Assembly: GCA_015501585.1 (NCBI GenBank)
Contig: JADNRY010000183.1
Coordinates: 1-64,000 of the forward strand
DNA length: 64,000 nucleotides
Direction: 5' to 3'
Origin: Rhodocollybia butyracea
Lineage: Eukaryota > Basidiomycota > Agaricomycetes > Agaricales > Omphalotaceae
The translations under genes and the position numbers were made by a program. The notes beneath the pieces are model-generated. The model did not search any database, had not been told where the DNA came from, and saw nothing but the letters and a program-made list of their open reading frames with translations. This document shows, one piece after another, positions 45,450-57,668 of the stretch (its first letter is position 1; each line of letters begins with the position of its first letter).

Positions 45450-46831
45450 ATGTCCCATCCAATCCAAACGTACTCTCTCTCCAGAGGGATCGAGCTGTCC
45501 TTCACCGATAGCGGCGCCCCACCCAATTCCGTGGATTACACCACACTTCTCGTTGTACATGGTACAGCATTCAATGCCTGTGAGTAGTCTGAATTTATCG
45601 ATTCTTGCTCACATGGCTTATTCCCAAGATGGCACCGCCGCGCATAGATCAATTCCATAAGTTGCACTCCTACGCTCACGCCCTAAACCTACGTACTATC
45701 CTTCTCCACCGGAGAGACTATGTTGGCTCGACACCTTACAGTCTCACCGAGCTGGAGGAGATCTCAGAGGCAAAAAAAGTATTCTGGGAGCGATTAAGTG
45801 CACAACTGGCGGAGTTTGTGGTTATGCTTATCCAGAAGGAGGGGATTCCAAGATTGACTCAGTCGACGGAGTCCCGCTCCGAAGGATTAGATCTCAAAGG
45901 TCGGGGTGGAGTAGCGATTATGGGATGGTCTTTTGGATGCGCGACAGTGTTGTCACTGTTTGGCGTGGTGAAGAACCCTATGATCTCTGACAAGCATTAC
46001 GATTTACTCCAGGAGTACATCGGTGATTTCATCCTTTACGGTTATTATTCCCTCATTAGCGAAAAATATCTAGATTCTACTGACCTTGATATTGATTCTA
46101 GACCCACCTCATGTCGCCTTCGGATATCCTGTCCCATCGGATAGTCCAAATTACGTCCCATGGGAAGATTTAACGATCCCCCTGGAAATATTCCCCAAGT
46201 CTTCTCGGATTGGGTTAGTTCATATTATGATCATCCATGTTATGACCCACAAAGTGGATGTCTGTCCTATACGGCCAGTATATATGATCTCGACGGACGT
46301 CCTAAGGCGGAGACGACTTCGGTATCTTCATGGTCGGAGGAGGAGATCGCGAAAGGCATCGAAGGGAACAATGCGAAGACGGAAGTTTCGATGTCAGTGC
46401 ACGTTAACAATTTTTCCTGTACAGTCATCAATTCGAGGACTAACAGGCCAAGTATAGGTTCATGTCCGGTATGCAGAAAACTATCGGTGTATTTGCCCAC
46501 CAAGCTCTGTTTGATGAGAAATCCGTACAACACTGGTTCCCGAATGCCAAGGTAACTTATCTCGGAGTTACAAGAACCAATTGGACGTGTGCATGGGCAG
46601 AAATGGAAACAAAGAGGAGATATTATAATGCGAAGGATTTTCTTAGGCAAGGCCGGGATATAAAATTTATCGACATCGACGGGGCGAATCATTTCGTGAG
46701 TGGTACTATCTTAGGCATCTGGATCATATAACCTACTCAAATACTACCAGCCGCATTGGGAACAAGCTCAGGAGTTTTTGAAAGTCCTCAGGAAGGGAAT
46801 ACGCTCCAATAACACTCCTTTGAGGGGCTGA
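45450..46831 (+). CDS. Alpha/beta-hydrolase, duplicate A
   Basis: Serine hydrolase of unknown substrate. Exon 1 45450-45579 (MSHPIQTYSLSRGIELSF... with the oxyanion motif LLVVHGTAFNA), exon 2 from 45648 (ATILLHRR-like strand; nucleophile elbow GWSFG), then exons starting near 46102 (DPPHVAFGYPVP), 46452 and 46770; the catalytic His is in DGANHFPHWEQ. A TATA box lies 36 bases before the ATG, and a four-codon upstream ORF ends at it (TAATG). In 46178-46182 a C5 run breaks the frame; the paralogue has C6 there and is in frame. Otherwise complete, about 330 residues. Confidence 0.82.
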
Positions 46832-48644
46832 GGCTGCATTGGGTAGGATTCAGGATGTTTCCTATGACTTACTGTTACCGACCGACGTACTGTATGTCAT
46901 TGGGCTGGTACTGATTACGCCCCTCAAACGCTCCTCGTTACGCTCTGTACTTTCTTACATCTGATTACAAGACTGAAGATGCTGAAATCATGCCGAACGC
47001 AATGCCCGAAATCCGAAGCCTACTTAAGTTCGCAATCTGACTCAAAATCCTTTTGAGACGACTGCACTGGTGAATCTGGCGATTCAAATTGAAATTGCAG
47101 GTTCGAGGCAAGCCATGACCGTTTCGGCGCCTAATTGCCTTTCCTATGCTCTCATGTGCTTAATCTTTTCATTTATATCTCTTCATGCAATAGAGATTTT
47201 AGTAGTGGCTACCTTCGGGGAAATCCCTCCTTCCGATAAGTGGAAAGACTAAGGCTGCGGTGCAAAAGGTTGTCAGTGCGAGTATATAAAGCTGTAGCCT
47301 TCCCTCCAAGTCTGTAGTTCATTGTACTATCACGGCCAAGATCACGGCTCAGAGTCAGACTCCTGTGCCTTTTGCACAAGCTCCCATAATTCTTTCTGCC
47401 CAGGGCAGGAGCATTCAAATAAGATGTATTCCAGTGTCTCAGGGACTTACAAATATTCCTTCCCCAATGTTCACAATTGAGGTCTCCCAGGATTCCAGGA
47501 ATCTTCTACTTGTATGCATTGTGGATTACCATCCAGGGAAAGTACTGCAAATTTTTACTGAAGTTCTTGTGTCTGATTGACTTCCACAGGGCCTGATTGG
47601 ATGGAATTGTCCTACATATATCAGCCCCACTGGAGTAGGGTACTCCGGTCAAACCTGCCCTTAGCTGATCACGTGGTATCATCTCGTAGTAGATCCGTTA
47701 TCATCAGTAGATCTCAGGATATACAGTCATGTTCTAGTCACTACGAGCCCAGTTCCCGCTCGCTGTATCCTCAGCAGACCACTCTGGCCCACTCCAATGC
47801 ATGCTTGCACTCTACCTAGATTTATTTTTGTCACTCAACTTTGATCCATACGGTCCTGGTATGTGTTACTAGTTTGCATCTTCCTTCTTCAGATGGCCTT
47901 ATATGCTAAGGACTGTGTCACTTTTGACAGTTTTACTTCAATCCCATTGGGTGTAACTTTCCTTGTCGTTGATTTGCTAGCCCACCAAGTAGCTCACAGA
48001 CTTTTTTGTTTCCCTCGATTCTGGTGTATCCTTTAACCTCACCTTAGGAATGGCCCAGCCCAATTAATTCATTCTCTAGTTCTAGTTTGAAGTGGATTGA
48101 GAAGTTGCTGAAGCTTTGAGGGTGTATCTTAATAATAAACAGAGCAGAAACAAGAAGAGAAGGAAAGAGTAAGTAGTGAAGTAAAAATTAAAATTAAAAA
48201 ATTCGAAACTTATAATGTCACATGTTGAACCGCACGGTGTCAGTCAGTATTAGCCTCAGTATGAATTCGAAGCCAAACACAAAGGAAGGAAGGAAGGAAA
48301 ACTTAGAAAGTCGCATGCTCGAACTTTGTATGGATTTCTCACCAATATATTCGGCAATACAGCAAGTTTAACAGTTAAATCAGAGTCATAATGCGATCTT
48401 GTCACTTGCCATTTCGCCCTTCTATCCCTGCCTTCACTGTACCTGGACTCTATTAAGTTTCGTGTTGAGATTCTTGAGAAGAAACTGTCCTTGTTTTCAT
48501 ATGCAGCGTGACCTTCTTTTATCATGATCTGTACACCATCGCGATGTGTTCCCTAGCCTCAAGGTACTAGTAGGATCCCAGCCGCGGAGAATTTCGTGAC
48601 ATTCCCTCTATATAACTCCCTTCTTGAAAAATGAATCATCAATC
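46832..48644. other. Inter-duplicate region with copied promoter, no firm gene
   Basis: 46832-47045 matches 50037-50245. 47095-47330 matches 51400-51640, the promoter of the VIT-vWA gene, including GGAAAGACTAAGG and a TATAAAGCTGTA. A 70-codon frame follows at 47365-47580 but is not VIT-like. 48090-48240 resembles 51000-51140. Confidence 0.55.
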
Positions 48645-50036
48645 ATGTCCCATCCGATCCAAACGTACTCCCTCTCCAGAGGGATCGAGCTGTCCTTCAC
48701 CGATAGCGGTGCCCCACCCAACTCCAGAGATTATACCACACTTCTTGTGGTACATGGTACAGCATTCAATGCCTGTGTGTAGCTTGAAATTATCAATTTT
48801 CGCTCTCGTGGCTTACTCCCAGGACGGCACCTCGTAGATCAATTCCATAAGTTACACTCTTACGCTCACGCCCTGAACCTACGTACTGTCCTTCTCCACC
48901 GGAGAGACTATGTTGGCTCGACACCTTACAGTCTCACCGAGTTAGAGGAGATCTCAGAAAGCAAAAAATGTATTCTGGGAGCGGTTAAGTGCACAACTGG
49001 CGGAGTTTGTGGTTATGCTTATCCAAAATGAGGGGATTCCGAGATTGACTCATTCGACGGAGTCTCATTCTGAAGGATTGGATCTCAAAGGCCGGGGTGG
49101 AGTGGCGATTATGGGATGGTCTTTCGGGTGCGCGACGGTGCTGTCGCTGTTTGGCGTGGTGAAGAACCCTATGATCTCTGACAAGCATTACGATTTACTC
49201 CAAGAGTACATCGGCGACTTCATCATTTACGGTTATTATTCCTCATTACCAAAAAATAGTTTTGAGATTCTACTTATCTTGATATTGATTTTTAGACCCA
49301 CCTCATGTCGCCTTCGGATATCCTGTCCGTTGGATAATCCAAACTACCTCCCATGGGCAGATTCAACAATCCCCCCTGAAAATATTCCTCAAATCTTCTC
49401 GGATTGGGCTAGTTCATATTATGATCATCCATGTTATGACCCACAGAGTAGATGTTTGCCCTATACGGCCAGTATGTATGATCTCGACGGACGTCCTAAG
49501 ACGGAGACGACTTCAGTATCTTCATGGACGGAGGAGGAAATAGCGAAAGGCATCGAAGGGAACAATGCGAGGTCGGATATTTCGATGTCAGTGCACATTA
49601 GCTATTTTCGCACTGGTAGTCATCAATTCGAGGACTAATAGGCCAGGCATAGGTTCATGTCCGATATGCAGCAACCTATCGGTGTATCTGCCCACCAAGC
49701 TCTGTTCGACGAGGAATCCGTACAACACTGGTTCCCGGATGCCAAGGTAACATATCTCGGAGTTACAAGAACCAATTGGTCGTGTGCATGGGCGGAAATG
49801 GAAACAAAGAGGAGATATTATGATAATGCGAAAGATTCTCTAAGGCAAGGCCGGAATATAAAGTTTATTGACATCGACGGCGGGAATCATTTCGTGAGTG
49901 GTACTATCTTAGGTATCTCAGGATCAAGGGTACTCACTGGCAGAATACTACCAGCCGCATTGGGATCAAGCTCAGGAGTTTTTTAGAAGTCATCAGGAAG
50001 GGAATACACTCCAATAGTACGGCTTTGAGGGGTTGA
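48645..50036 (+). CDS. Alpha/beta-hydrolase, duplicate B
   Basis: Paralogue of the gene at 45450 with the same exon layout, HGTAFNA oxyanion motif, GWSFG elbow and a terminal NHF|PHWDQ exon. It has one base too many near 48963 (around an A run) and T6 instead of T5 near 49977, both breaking the frame, while the C6 run at 49371 is in frame. An upstream out-of-frame ATG at 48631 replaces the short upstream ORF of copy A. Confidence 0.8.
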
Positions 50037-51668
50037 GGCTGCCTATGCCATAGGCTAGAATTGATGATGTTTTCTTGACTGCTACCGACGTACTGTATGC
50101 CATTGGGCAGCATTGGGCTGGTACTGATTACGCTAGTAGGCGGTACTTTCTTGCATGTAATTATAAGACTGGAGATGCTGAAATCATGTGAACGCAACGT
50201 CCGAGGACCGGAACCCGAGCTTAAGTTTACAATCTGACTCGAGACAGCCTAGCTAGCTGTCTTTTGCGAAGAGAATACTCGTTCGCAGTAGGCAATGATC
50301 CCCAGTGAAAACCCGCACTGGGAAGGGCCGAGATGATATGTTGGGAGCTGTGATCTAACGGTGATCAACCGAGATCAACTGTTTTCCAGAAATTTACAGA
50401 TATATGCCATACAGTATGTTCTTGTCTGGGTTTATCTGACAAGAACTGCACAGGGAATGAAAATCAGTTTTGTATATAACTGAGTTCCTCTGGGATAATC
50501 TGTGTTCAACCACGGTGAACTATAGTCATCTGGGTTCTTCTGTCCTTCACTTCAGAACTAGGTCCATTATTCAAAACTGTGATTGAATGGTACGGTCCGG
50601 GATGGTCTGAGAAAATTAGATTGCATTATAAACTACTCTAATACTACATACAAACTATATATACATTGAACTGACTACTGAGAAGCACTTGTATGTAACA
50701 GAGCGCAGTGTGGTAAAGTATTGATATGGATATTTAAAAACGAGGCCACCTTGCCCAAGCACGAGAAGTAGAAAGATTGGTCAATTAACGAGCTCAAAAA
50801 AAACTTGACATAGCTCACCTTGGAAAGGGATCAATGAAAGCACTAGGCGTGGCACACTACGGTATACTAGCGTAAAACGACGTCAACAGGCCAACAAGGC
50901 TAATTAAAAAGATAGGTCAATAAACTATTCGTTGAAGAAAAGGCTGAGATAGCTCACCTTAGGAATGACCGAGCTCAATGAATCCGTTCTTAAGTTGATA
51001 CAGTCCAAAGAGGGTTGAGGAGTTGTTGAATAATACATCTTGAGAACAGACAACCTGAAGATGATGGTAAACAGGAAGAGAAAGAGCGAACGAAAGAGCG
51101 ATGTAAAAAACTTTTCAACTTTATCATGTCACATGTAAAGCCGCTCAGCCGCGACAAAGAAAAAAAAATGTTTGAAGTCCGAGCGCCAAACTCAAAGTAT
51201 GGCTGCGTGCTGGCTGCGTGTTCAGTTGACTTGAGTTGCAAACTCGAACTTGGAGACTGTTTTGAATGGACTTTCCACCAATAGATTCCGGATTGAATTG
51301 AAAAAGAAATCGCCCTCCATTTGGCCAGCTGCGCACAGATAGACACGGATTGGCTCAGATATGCCAGATCAGCCAGTGCGGCTTTTCACTGGGAATGATC
51401 CTTCGAGAGCAAGCACGTGGTCGTTTCGGCGCTTAACTGCCTTTTCCTTTGCGCCTGTCAACCCACTGCCAATAATATCTCTGTGGCTTTCATCCATATA
51501 CAATGCAGATCTCGGCAGTAACCTGCAGTAACTACCTTCGGAGAAACTTCTCCTTTTTGAGTCTCGAGAAGCGGAAAGACTAAGGTTGTGGTGCCGAAGG
51601 TTGTCAGCGTGAGGGTATAAAGCTGTACGAGGTTCTTTTATGCGTTTTATTCTTAGAACTAACCTACC
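50037..51668. other. Duplication right arm and VIT-vWA promoter
   Basis: No gene supported. 50250-51390 is mostly unique AT-rich sequence; two short repeats of AGCTCACCTT(A/G)GGAA are near 50812 and 50952. A TATAAAG lies at about 51617, 52 bases before the VIT-vWA ATG. Confidence 0.45.
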
Positions 51669-54600
51669 ATGCCCCTTCTCCACCCCAGTAACAACACCGG
51701 CTGTCGTTTCTATGACTCCAATACTGGAAATCGACCTTGTCCTCGATGGATGCTCTGCCCAAGCCTCGATCACTGACGTTCATGCATTTGTGACATTGTC
51801 TCAGAATTTTATCAATGTTCATGCACCGTCTGGGGCTTTGGGAGTGTACACGTTTCCGCTGATCGCAGATGCTGTTGTGTGTGGATTTGAGATGGTCAGA
51901 GGAGATGGAAGTAAAGTTGAGGGTGTGGCGAAGGAAAAGGAGGAAGCAAAGCGGGAGTATGGCAGTGCTGTGTCAGAAGGATATACAGCTGGTTTGGGAC
52001 AACAAGAAACCGGTGATAGTAAGCGTACAACTTGTTGATTAAAGAGTCTACTAACCCTCCCTCTATAGTTTTTTCCGTCAGTGTTTGGGAATGTCCTCCT
52101 GGCGGAAACAGTGACCATCAACTTGCGATATTGTTACAACTCTTATGGACGATGAAAAGAATGATCAAATCAAGTTCATCTTTCCTCGAACGTATGCTCA
52201 GCGATATGGGTTTGCTCCTACAATCAATACTGCGGTTGGCAGAACTACGCAACAACCGTTTCAAATGCACTTTGTTATTCAACAAGCAGGTGTTTATCAG
52301 AAGTATATCGTGCCCATCTGTCATCCCATTTCCCTTGAAACTAGGGGCCCCCAGACGGCATTATACCTCAAGGAAACCCCAACACAATTTCGCCAGCGTG
52401 TCTCTGACAGATCACACAGGCTTCCTTACCGAGATATCGTGCTCGTCATAACTGCTGCTGGCCTCGACGCCCCTCGATGCTTCATCGAACCTCACTCTAG
52501 CCTTAATCATGAAACTACCGCTGTGGCCCTTACATTTGTCCAAAGTTCAATCTTCCAGACATTCAAGGCGGAATGGAATATGTATTCCTTGTAGACCGGA
52601 GTGGAAGTATGCATGGGACAAAAATGCAACTCGTTCGTGAGGCATTGATTGTGCTGCTTCGAGGCTTACCAACTTCTGGAACGACTTTTCAACATTTTCT
52701 CATTCGGAACGACTGCAAGTAAGCCTGTGGGATTCTAGTCGCCTCTATTCCCAGTCAACGTTGGACGAAGCGGACTAACCACATTGAGTGCGTAGTTCAT
52801 TCAATATTGTTCTTCTCGCTTGACGCTATTGTTTTAGCTCCATGCAAGCCAACTATCATGGAACTGAAATTGCATCTGGGCTACAATTTGTGTATGACTC
52901 TTTTCCAAAGCCTCTTCAACGTCCAGTCGCTGTCTTCCTTCTCACAGAAGGTAGCGCATGGGACGTATCTACTTGCGTCGAATACACTCTTTCCGCACGT
53001 CTGGCCTTGCCTGAACAGATAATGCCAGGTCCTTTCATTCGCGTGTTCACACTGGGAATTGGTTCAGGTGCTTCGAGTGATACGTGCGATAGTATCGCAC
53101 GCGCAGGAAATGGAATAGCAGCGTATGTTAAAGGAGGAGAACCGATTGCAGGCAAATGTGCGAGATTTGGTTAGGGCCGCGAGGACTCCGGAAGTGAATG
53201 TTGAGGTCGAGTGGGGTGTGGGGAGTGAAGAACGAGACGGGAATTTGGTAGATATAGATGACGATTTTGAATTGGTCGAAAACATCATCGTCTGCGGCTT
53301 CACCCAAACTCGCAGCAGGCCTTATCAATCTCTTTGATCCCGATTCTGATATGGATAATCAAACTTTCTACCGGCCCACCACCAAAACCTAATCCGACTC
53401 TTCCTCCCTCGCCTCTTATCCAACAATCACCTCAGCAGAGATACCCAGTATCCTCCCCGGAACCAGAACGCAGATATACGCTATCATCCGTACTCCCAAA
53501 AGCGAAGAGCCTTTCGATAGGGTGGTCAAAGAAATCAAGATCAATGGCATCGTGACTCTACTGGAGACCATGTACAGCTCGTCGTACCGGTATCCAGATC
53601 ACTGTCTTCGTCAGTATCAATATCCAACCCAACCACATCTTTTATCAACGAATACCCTTTCATCCACACTCCTCCGCCGCAAAAGCACTCATCCGGGATC
53701 GGGAACAAGGGAAACATTCATTCCCTCCTTCGGTTTCTGCTTTATTCACGCCCACTCCTGGTGAACAGGGCGATCACACAGATAAATTAGAGGCTCAAAG
53801 CGGCATATCTTGAAAAGGATATCATTCGTCTAGGAACGCAGTATAATCTCGCGAGTCGATATACAAGCTTTGTCGCGGTGGATTACTCCAGTCAATCTCA
53901 GAGAGTGCAGACACCGCGAGTTCCAGTCTTGGGAGCCTTGATTCCTCAATCTCGAGTGCCCGGAATCCCGTCACCTGCTATGCAGATGTCTACTCTGTGG
54001 ATGGCGCCATCGCCGTACTACCTGCAGCTGCAACAGTGTCAGCCGCAAAAGCAGCATCTCTACCCGACCCAACCCCTATGGCCATGCTTCCAGCTGCCTG
54101 CCCCGCTTCGATCCAGTACACGGACGATGCCGCGAGCAAGGAAACGCAATACCACCGCCGTCGCTGCTTCAACTGCCTAACGGCAGAGTCGCCCTCGTGG
54201 CGCTGCAGTACGCTGAATCCTGGGGAAATTGTCTGCAACAAATGCGGCCTTCTCGAACGCACGCATCCGCGTCCACGTCCTGACTTTAGCTCGATACGTT
54301 CTGCTCGCCATTCTCATTCGACGCTTTCTGCTCGTCCACTCGACCGCAAGGCAGGTCGCAGACTGAGTCGTGCTTTCGGTGATTCCCAGGCGGAGCTAGC
54401 ATCGCCATCTAGGCTCTATGATGCTCTCTCCCCTGTGTCATCGCAATTCCTCGCTACTGACAAATCGGTTTCGTCTCCATACGATCCTGAGACGGCTATA
54501 GCTGATTCTTGGTCGGGCTCGCTTCCAGAGGAGGCAGTAAAATTTTGGGCTGATTGCTGGTCAATGGTTCGGTAAGTAGCGTTGGTGGATCATCTGTTTT

Positions 54601-55031
54601 ATCTGCGATGCCTCAGAGTACTATCCCATACGCAACCACTATGCTGGCGATGTCTTCTGGCTCTCTCCTTGTTGCCGTCAGTAGACACCAACAATGGCAT
54701 GGAGGTTTCCAGCTCAGTAGCGAGCTTCTAAAACTCCTTGAGAACGGGCTCGAAGCAAGTCTTTCTCTTAATGTGGAAGATTTCGCTCGTTATGTTGAAA
54801 ATAATCTTTGGAGTAACGAATCGAGATGTTGGTGCTACGTTGCTCGCGGTTATTTGGATGGAAAAGTATGCTGAAGGTGACGAAGAACGGAAAGTGGAGA
54901 CGCTGAGTATGAGGGAAAAGGCTGAAGTGTGGATTCACAGTCAACTCAACCTTGGAGATGCGGACAGTAGTGTAGAAAGACTGCGCCTGTTGAAGGAAGG
55001 CGTCAGCGTTATATTGGGACAGAGTAAGTAA
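51669..55031 (+). pseudogene. VIT-vWA domain protein with internal GATA-type zinc finger, frame-broken
   Basis: Order: start LLHPSNNTGCRFYDSNTG; VIT domain (NFINVHAPSGALGVYTFPL ... AKREYGSAVSEGYTAGL, 51780-52010); vWA domain with MIDAS DRSGSM (52603) and LQFVYDSFPKPLQRPVAVF (52875); a second beta region (ILPGTRTQIYAIIRTPK, 53450); EKDIIRLGTQYNLASRYTSF (53810); a GATA-type finger (54153-54280); and a C-terminal helical part (DVGATLLAVIWMEKYAEGDE). At least eight one-base shifts are needed, several at short T or C runs. Similar fungal VIT-vWA proteins are cytosolic and of unclear role. A further exon may follow a donor at 55024. Confidence 0.75.
54153..54280 (+). other. GATA-type zinc finger coding segment
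   Basis: CFNCLTAESPSWRCSTLNP...CNKCGLLERTH: two CX2C pairs around the SPSWR and LNPGE core, followed by a basic, Pro-rich tail. The usual WRR is WRC here. It lies in the linker between the vWA part and the C-terminal part, in one continuous frame (53997-54575). Confidence 0.8.
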
Positions 55032-55039
55032 AAAGTAAA

Positions 55040-55800
55040 CTTTACCTCGACTATATGTAACAATTTTTTGTAAACCGTTTTCTTTCTTCTTTGTTAAAGG
55101 CATTCCGTTTCAAACAACCGTATCAGTGAGGGCAAAGCATTGCATCAGACTTCGATTCAGTACCGCCACCTCGTCACTCTGGCCAAACTGTTTTATATTG
55201 GAATACTGAATGGGACGCAGGAGCCTTTCTAGCTTCGGTGTTTTCCTGTCAGGCCCCGGAGCCACCTCGGTTTTGTTTGCGAACTAGAGTCAGGATCTGG
55301 TGAAAGCCTCGCATAGTACCGAGTCGAAGACGAAGGCCTTTTTCTTGGGAGGCAGCTGGCCGTGAGGGTGGCCGAGTCTATACATAGTATTTCTTATCTG
55401 AGTTGTTTGTGTCAATTCAATCTCCTCGTTTAGCTGCCTTCAGGAAATATCCATCCTTTATCCAACAGACGGATTCAGTTAATGCCAGGACCGCGCCAGT
55501 ATACACAACCCTACCCTGATAAGTATCGTCCGGATTTTATGCGTCCGATGCAGTGCTGACGATACTCTATATTCCAGTTGCTACAGCCATGAATCAGTTG
55601 ATTTCGGTTTAGTTCCTGCGTTTCGACAAGACGCTATCTGTGCTCACTACAACAGCTGACCTTCACTCACCTCCGTATATTAGTTCGATGGTGTAAAAGT
55701 ATGCTATTTCTTTCCTAGGCTGTCCGAAGATTAGCCGTGTGTTTCTCTTACAAGATCTCGGATATATGCCGTGTAGCTAAAAACGTCGAGAGCGATTGGG
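55040..55800. other. Intergenic, nothing recognised
   Basis: No supported coding or structural signal apart from the possible last exon of the VIT-vWA gene up to about 55197. Confidence 0.4.
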
Positions 55801-55810
55801 GTCTACGGAA

Positions 55811-55876
55811 TGGACAAACAGCGGTCGACCCAATCAACTCCTTCGGAACCGAGTTTCAGTGCTTTGATAATTGCGT
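55811..55876 (+). pseudogene. Relic of a GH45 endoglucanase exon
   Basis: GQTAVDPINSFGTEFQCFDNC resembles GQTVSEPINSFGTG...FDLC of the intact gene 1.3 kb downstream. No flanking exons are recognisable. Confidence 0.6.
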
Positions 55877-56584
55877 AGAAATTGGCAGGGCGGGTGGTTT
55901 CCTCCCTTCTGTGCAATCCACTCTCGCTAGAACATTCAATGGCAATGCAGTCGTAAGTGGGCGGGCTCGATGGGTACCGCCTGTACTATCAGGCCTAAAG
56001 CAGTTCCCTCTATGGGGCTGACGTTGGGAATTAAGAAACTTCGCTAGCAGGAGACTGCTTTAGGCTTACGCTTGTATTAGCGGCATTGATTTTAGAACTT
56101 GGCGTTGCTGGTCGCGTGGGGGCAGAATAAAGTATAATATAGTACAAAGTCTTGTGCACAGGAGCAACAACCACTGCCAGAGTCAATGCTCCATTCAATA
56201 AAAGTTGCTCGGACTTCCCTATTAGATGTTGCGCGTGAGATTGGGACTTAGATGTCCTTAGAGATGGCTATGAGTTCCGAGTCCGCACCGAAGTAGGTAC
56301 ATATATTCTCCAGGCTGAGACAAGAGCTTACTACGAAAACCTGAAGGATTGGACGAAAGATGTGAAAGAGTTCACCATGGTACTTTGAATCTAAGCTGCT
56401 CTTTAATTTACATAAAGCCCGCGAGAGCCCTAAGGATCGACAGCGTGGATGTTCGAGCTATTTCAAGGAAGAGCTTACGCGCGAGCGGTTGACAAAAAAT
56501 AACCGAAGAATAGGCGAAGATTGAATACTGTGGATAAAACCTAGGCAGAACTGCCATAGACTACCATCGATTATCCAACCCACT
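55877..56584. other. Promoter region of the endoglucanase gene
   Basis: No gene supported. The last 100 bases form the leader before the ATG at 56585. Confidence 0.4.
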
Positions 56585-57668
56585 ATGAAGTTCCTCATCT
56601 ACCTAAGTTTTATAGCCACCTTAAACGTCGTTAGTGCTCAGTACTTGCAACTCCCGAAGGGAAATACCTCATTCACGGAATATGGCGGATGTCAAGATCC
56701 TGGTTAGTTTCGTCTTCCTCTAGCCTAACCCCCTACTAACTATCATTGAGCTTAGGTTGCGGGGTGGTGGGCTCAGGCTTCACGGCAGCCATAAATCAAC
56801 TGGCTTTTGGTTCGGTCCCTGGCATTGGAGCAGGCGGTGCATGTGGTTAGTCTTTCACGCACGATTGTATATCTCCTGTCCTTCAATTTCTTATTTCGAA
56901 AGGTCGCTGTTTCTCCCTGACGGGAACATCGGATCCATATGATCCTGCCAATAAAGGGCCTTTCAATACTATTATTGTGCAGGTCAGTTGGCAATCGTCA
57001 CAATGAAGCATGTATGTAATGATTCGCTAAAATGCGCTCAGGTTACCGACATGTGTCCCGTACAAGGAAATGAAGTAAGTCAAATAGAAAGACTTCGAAG
57101 AAGAAAGCTGATCTTCCTATAGCAGTGGTGCGGACAAACAGTGTCTGAACCTATTAACTCATTTGGAACGGGAATTCCAGTGAGTAATACAGTCTTAACA
57201 AAATACCTCACGATCGGCACAATGGTTTTACTAGTTTCGATCTTTGTCTGGACAATGGAGCAGCACAAGCTTTCTTCTCGGGAGGACACAATGCGCTTCT
57301 TGGAACTTTCTCCGAAGTGGACTGTAGTTTGTGGGTGGGTTCAGATGGACCCCAGCTTTGGGAAGGAGCGTGCATCAACTCCACAGCAGGGCTTTGGCCC
57401 GATGGTGTTGGTTGTGCTAACCAGGGTGCAGCCCCAGGTGGCACTGCCCACCTACAACTCCAACCTCCCCTGCAGGTTCTGCACCAACCGGTTCTACCCA
57501 GTCCATTTACGGCCAATGGTTTGTCGTCTTATTGGGATTACATTGTCTTTGCTTGCTAATCTTCTATATCCTAGTGGTGGTATCAGCTGGACTGGACCCA
57601 CTGTCTGCACCTCCGGTTCAACTTGCATCGCTAGTAGTATATACTACTCTCAATGCCTCCCTTCTTGA
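56585..57668 (+). CDS. Secreted endoglucanase, GH45 with C-terminal CBM1
   Basis: Hydrolyses internal beta-1,4 bonds of cellulose outside the cell. The signal peptide MKFLIYLSFIATLNVVSA is followed by the GH45 domain (SFTEYGGCQDP|GCG, GGACGRCFSLTG, IIVQVTDMCPVQGNEQWCG, INSFGTGIP, FDLCLDN), closest in pattern to Trichoderma-type EG V. A Thr/Ser/Pro linker and a CBM1 (YGQCGGISWTGPTVC...YYSQCLPS) end the protein. Introns interrupt after CQDP, after GGACG, after IIVQ, after QGNE, after GTGIP and inside the CBM1 at YGQC. The linker reads sensibly only with one more C in a CCC run near 57440, and the acceptor near 57231 is out of phase, so indels are likely. Evidence of wood or litter decay. Confidence 0.85.
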
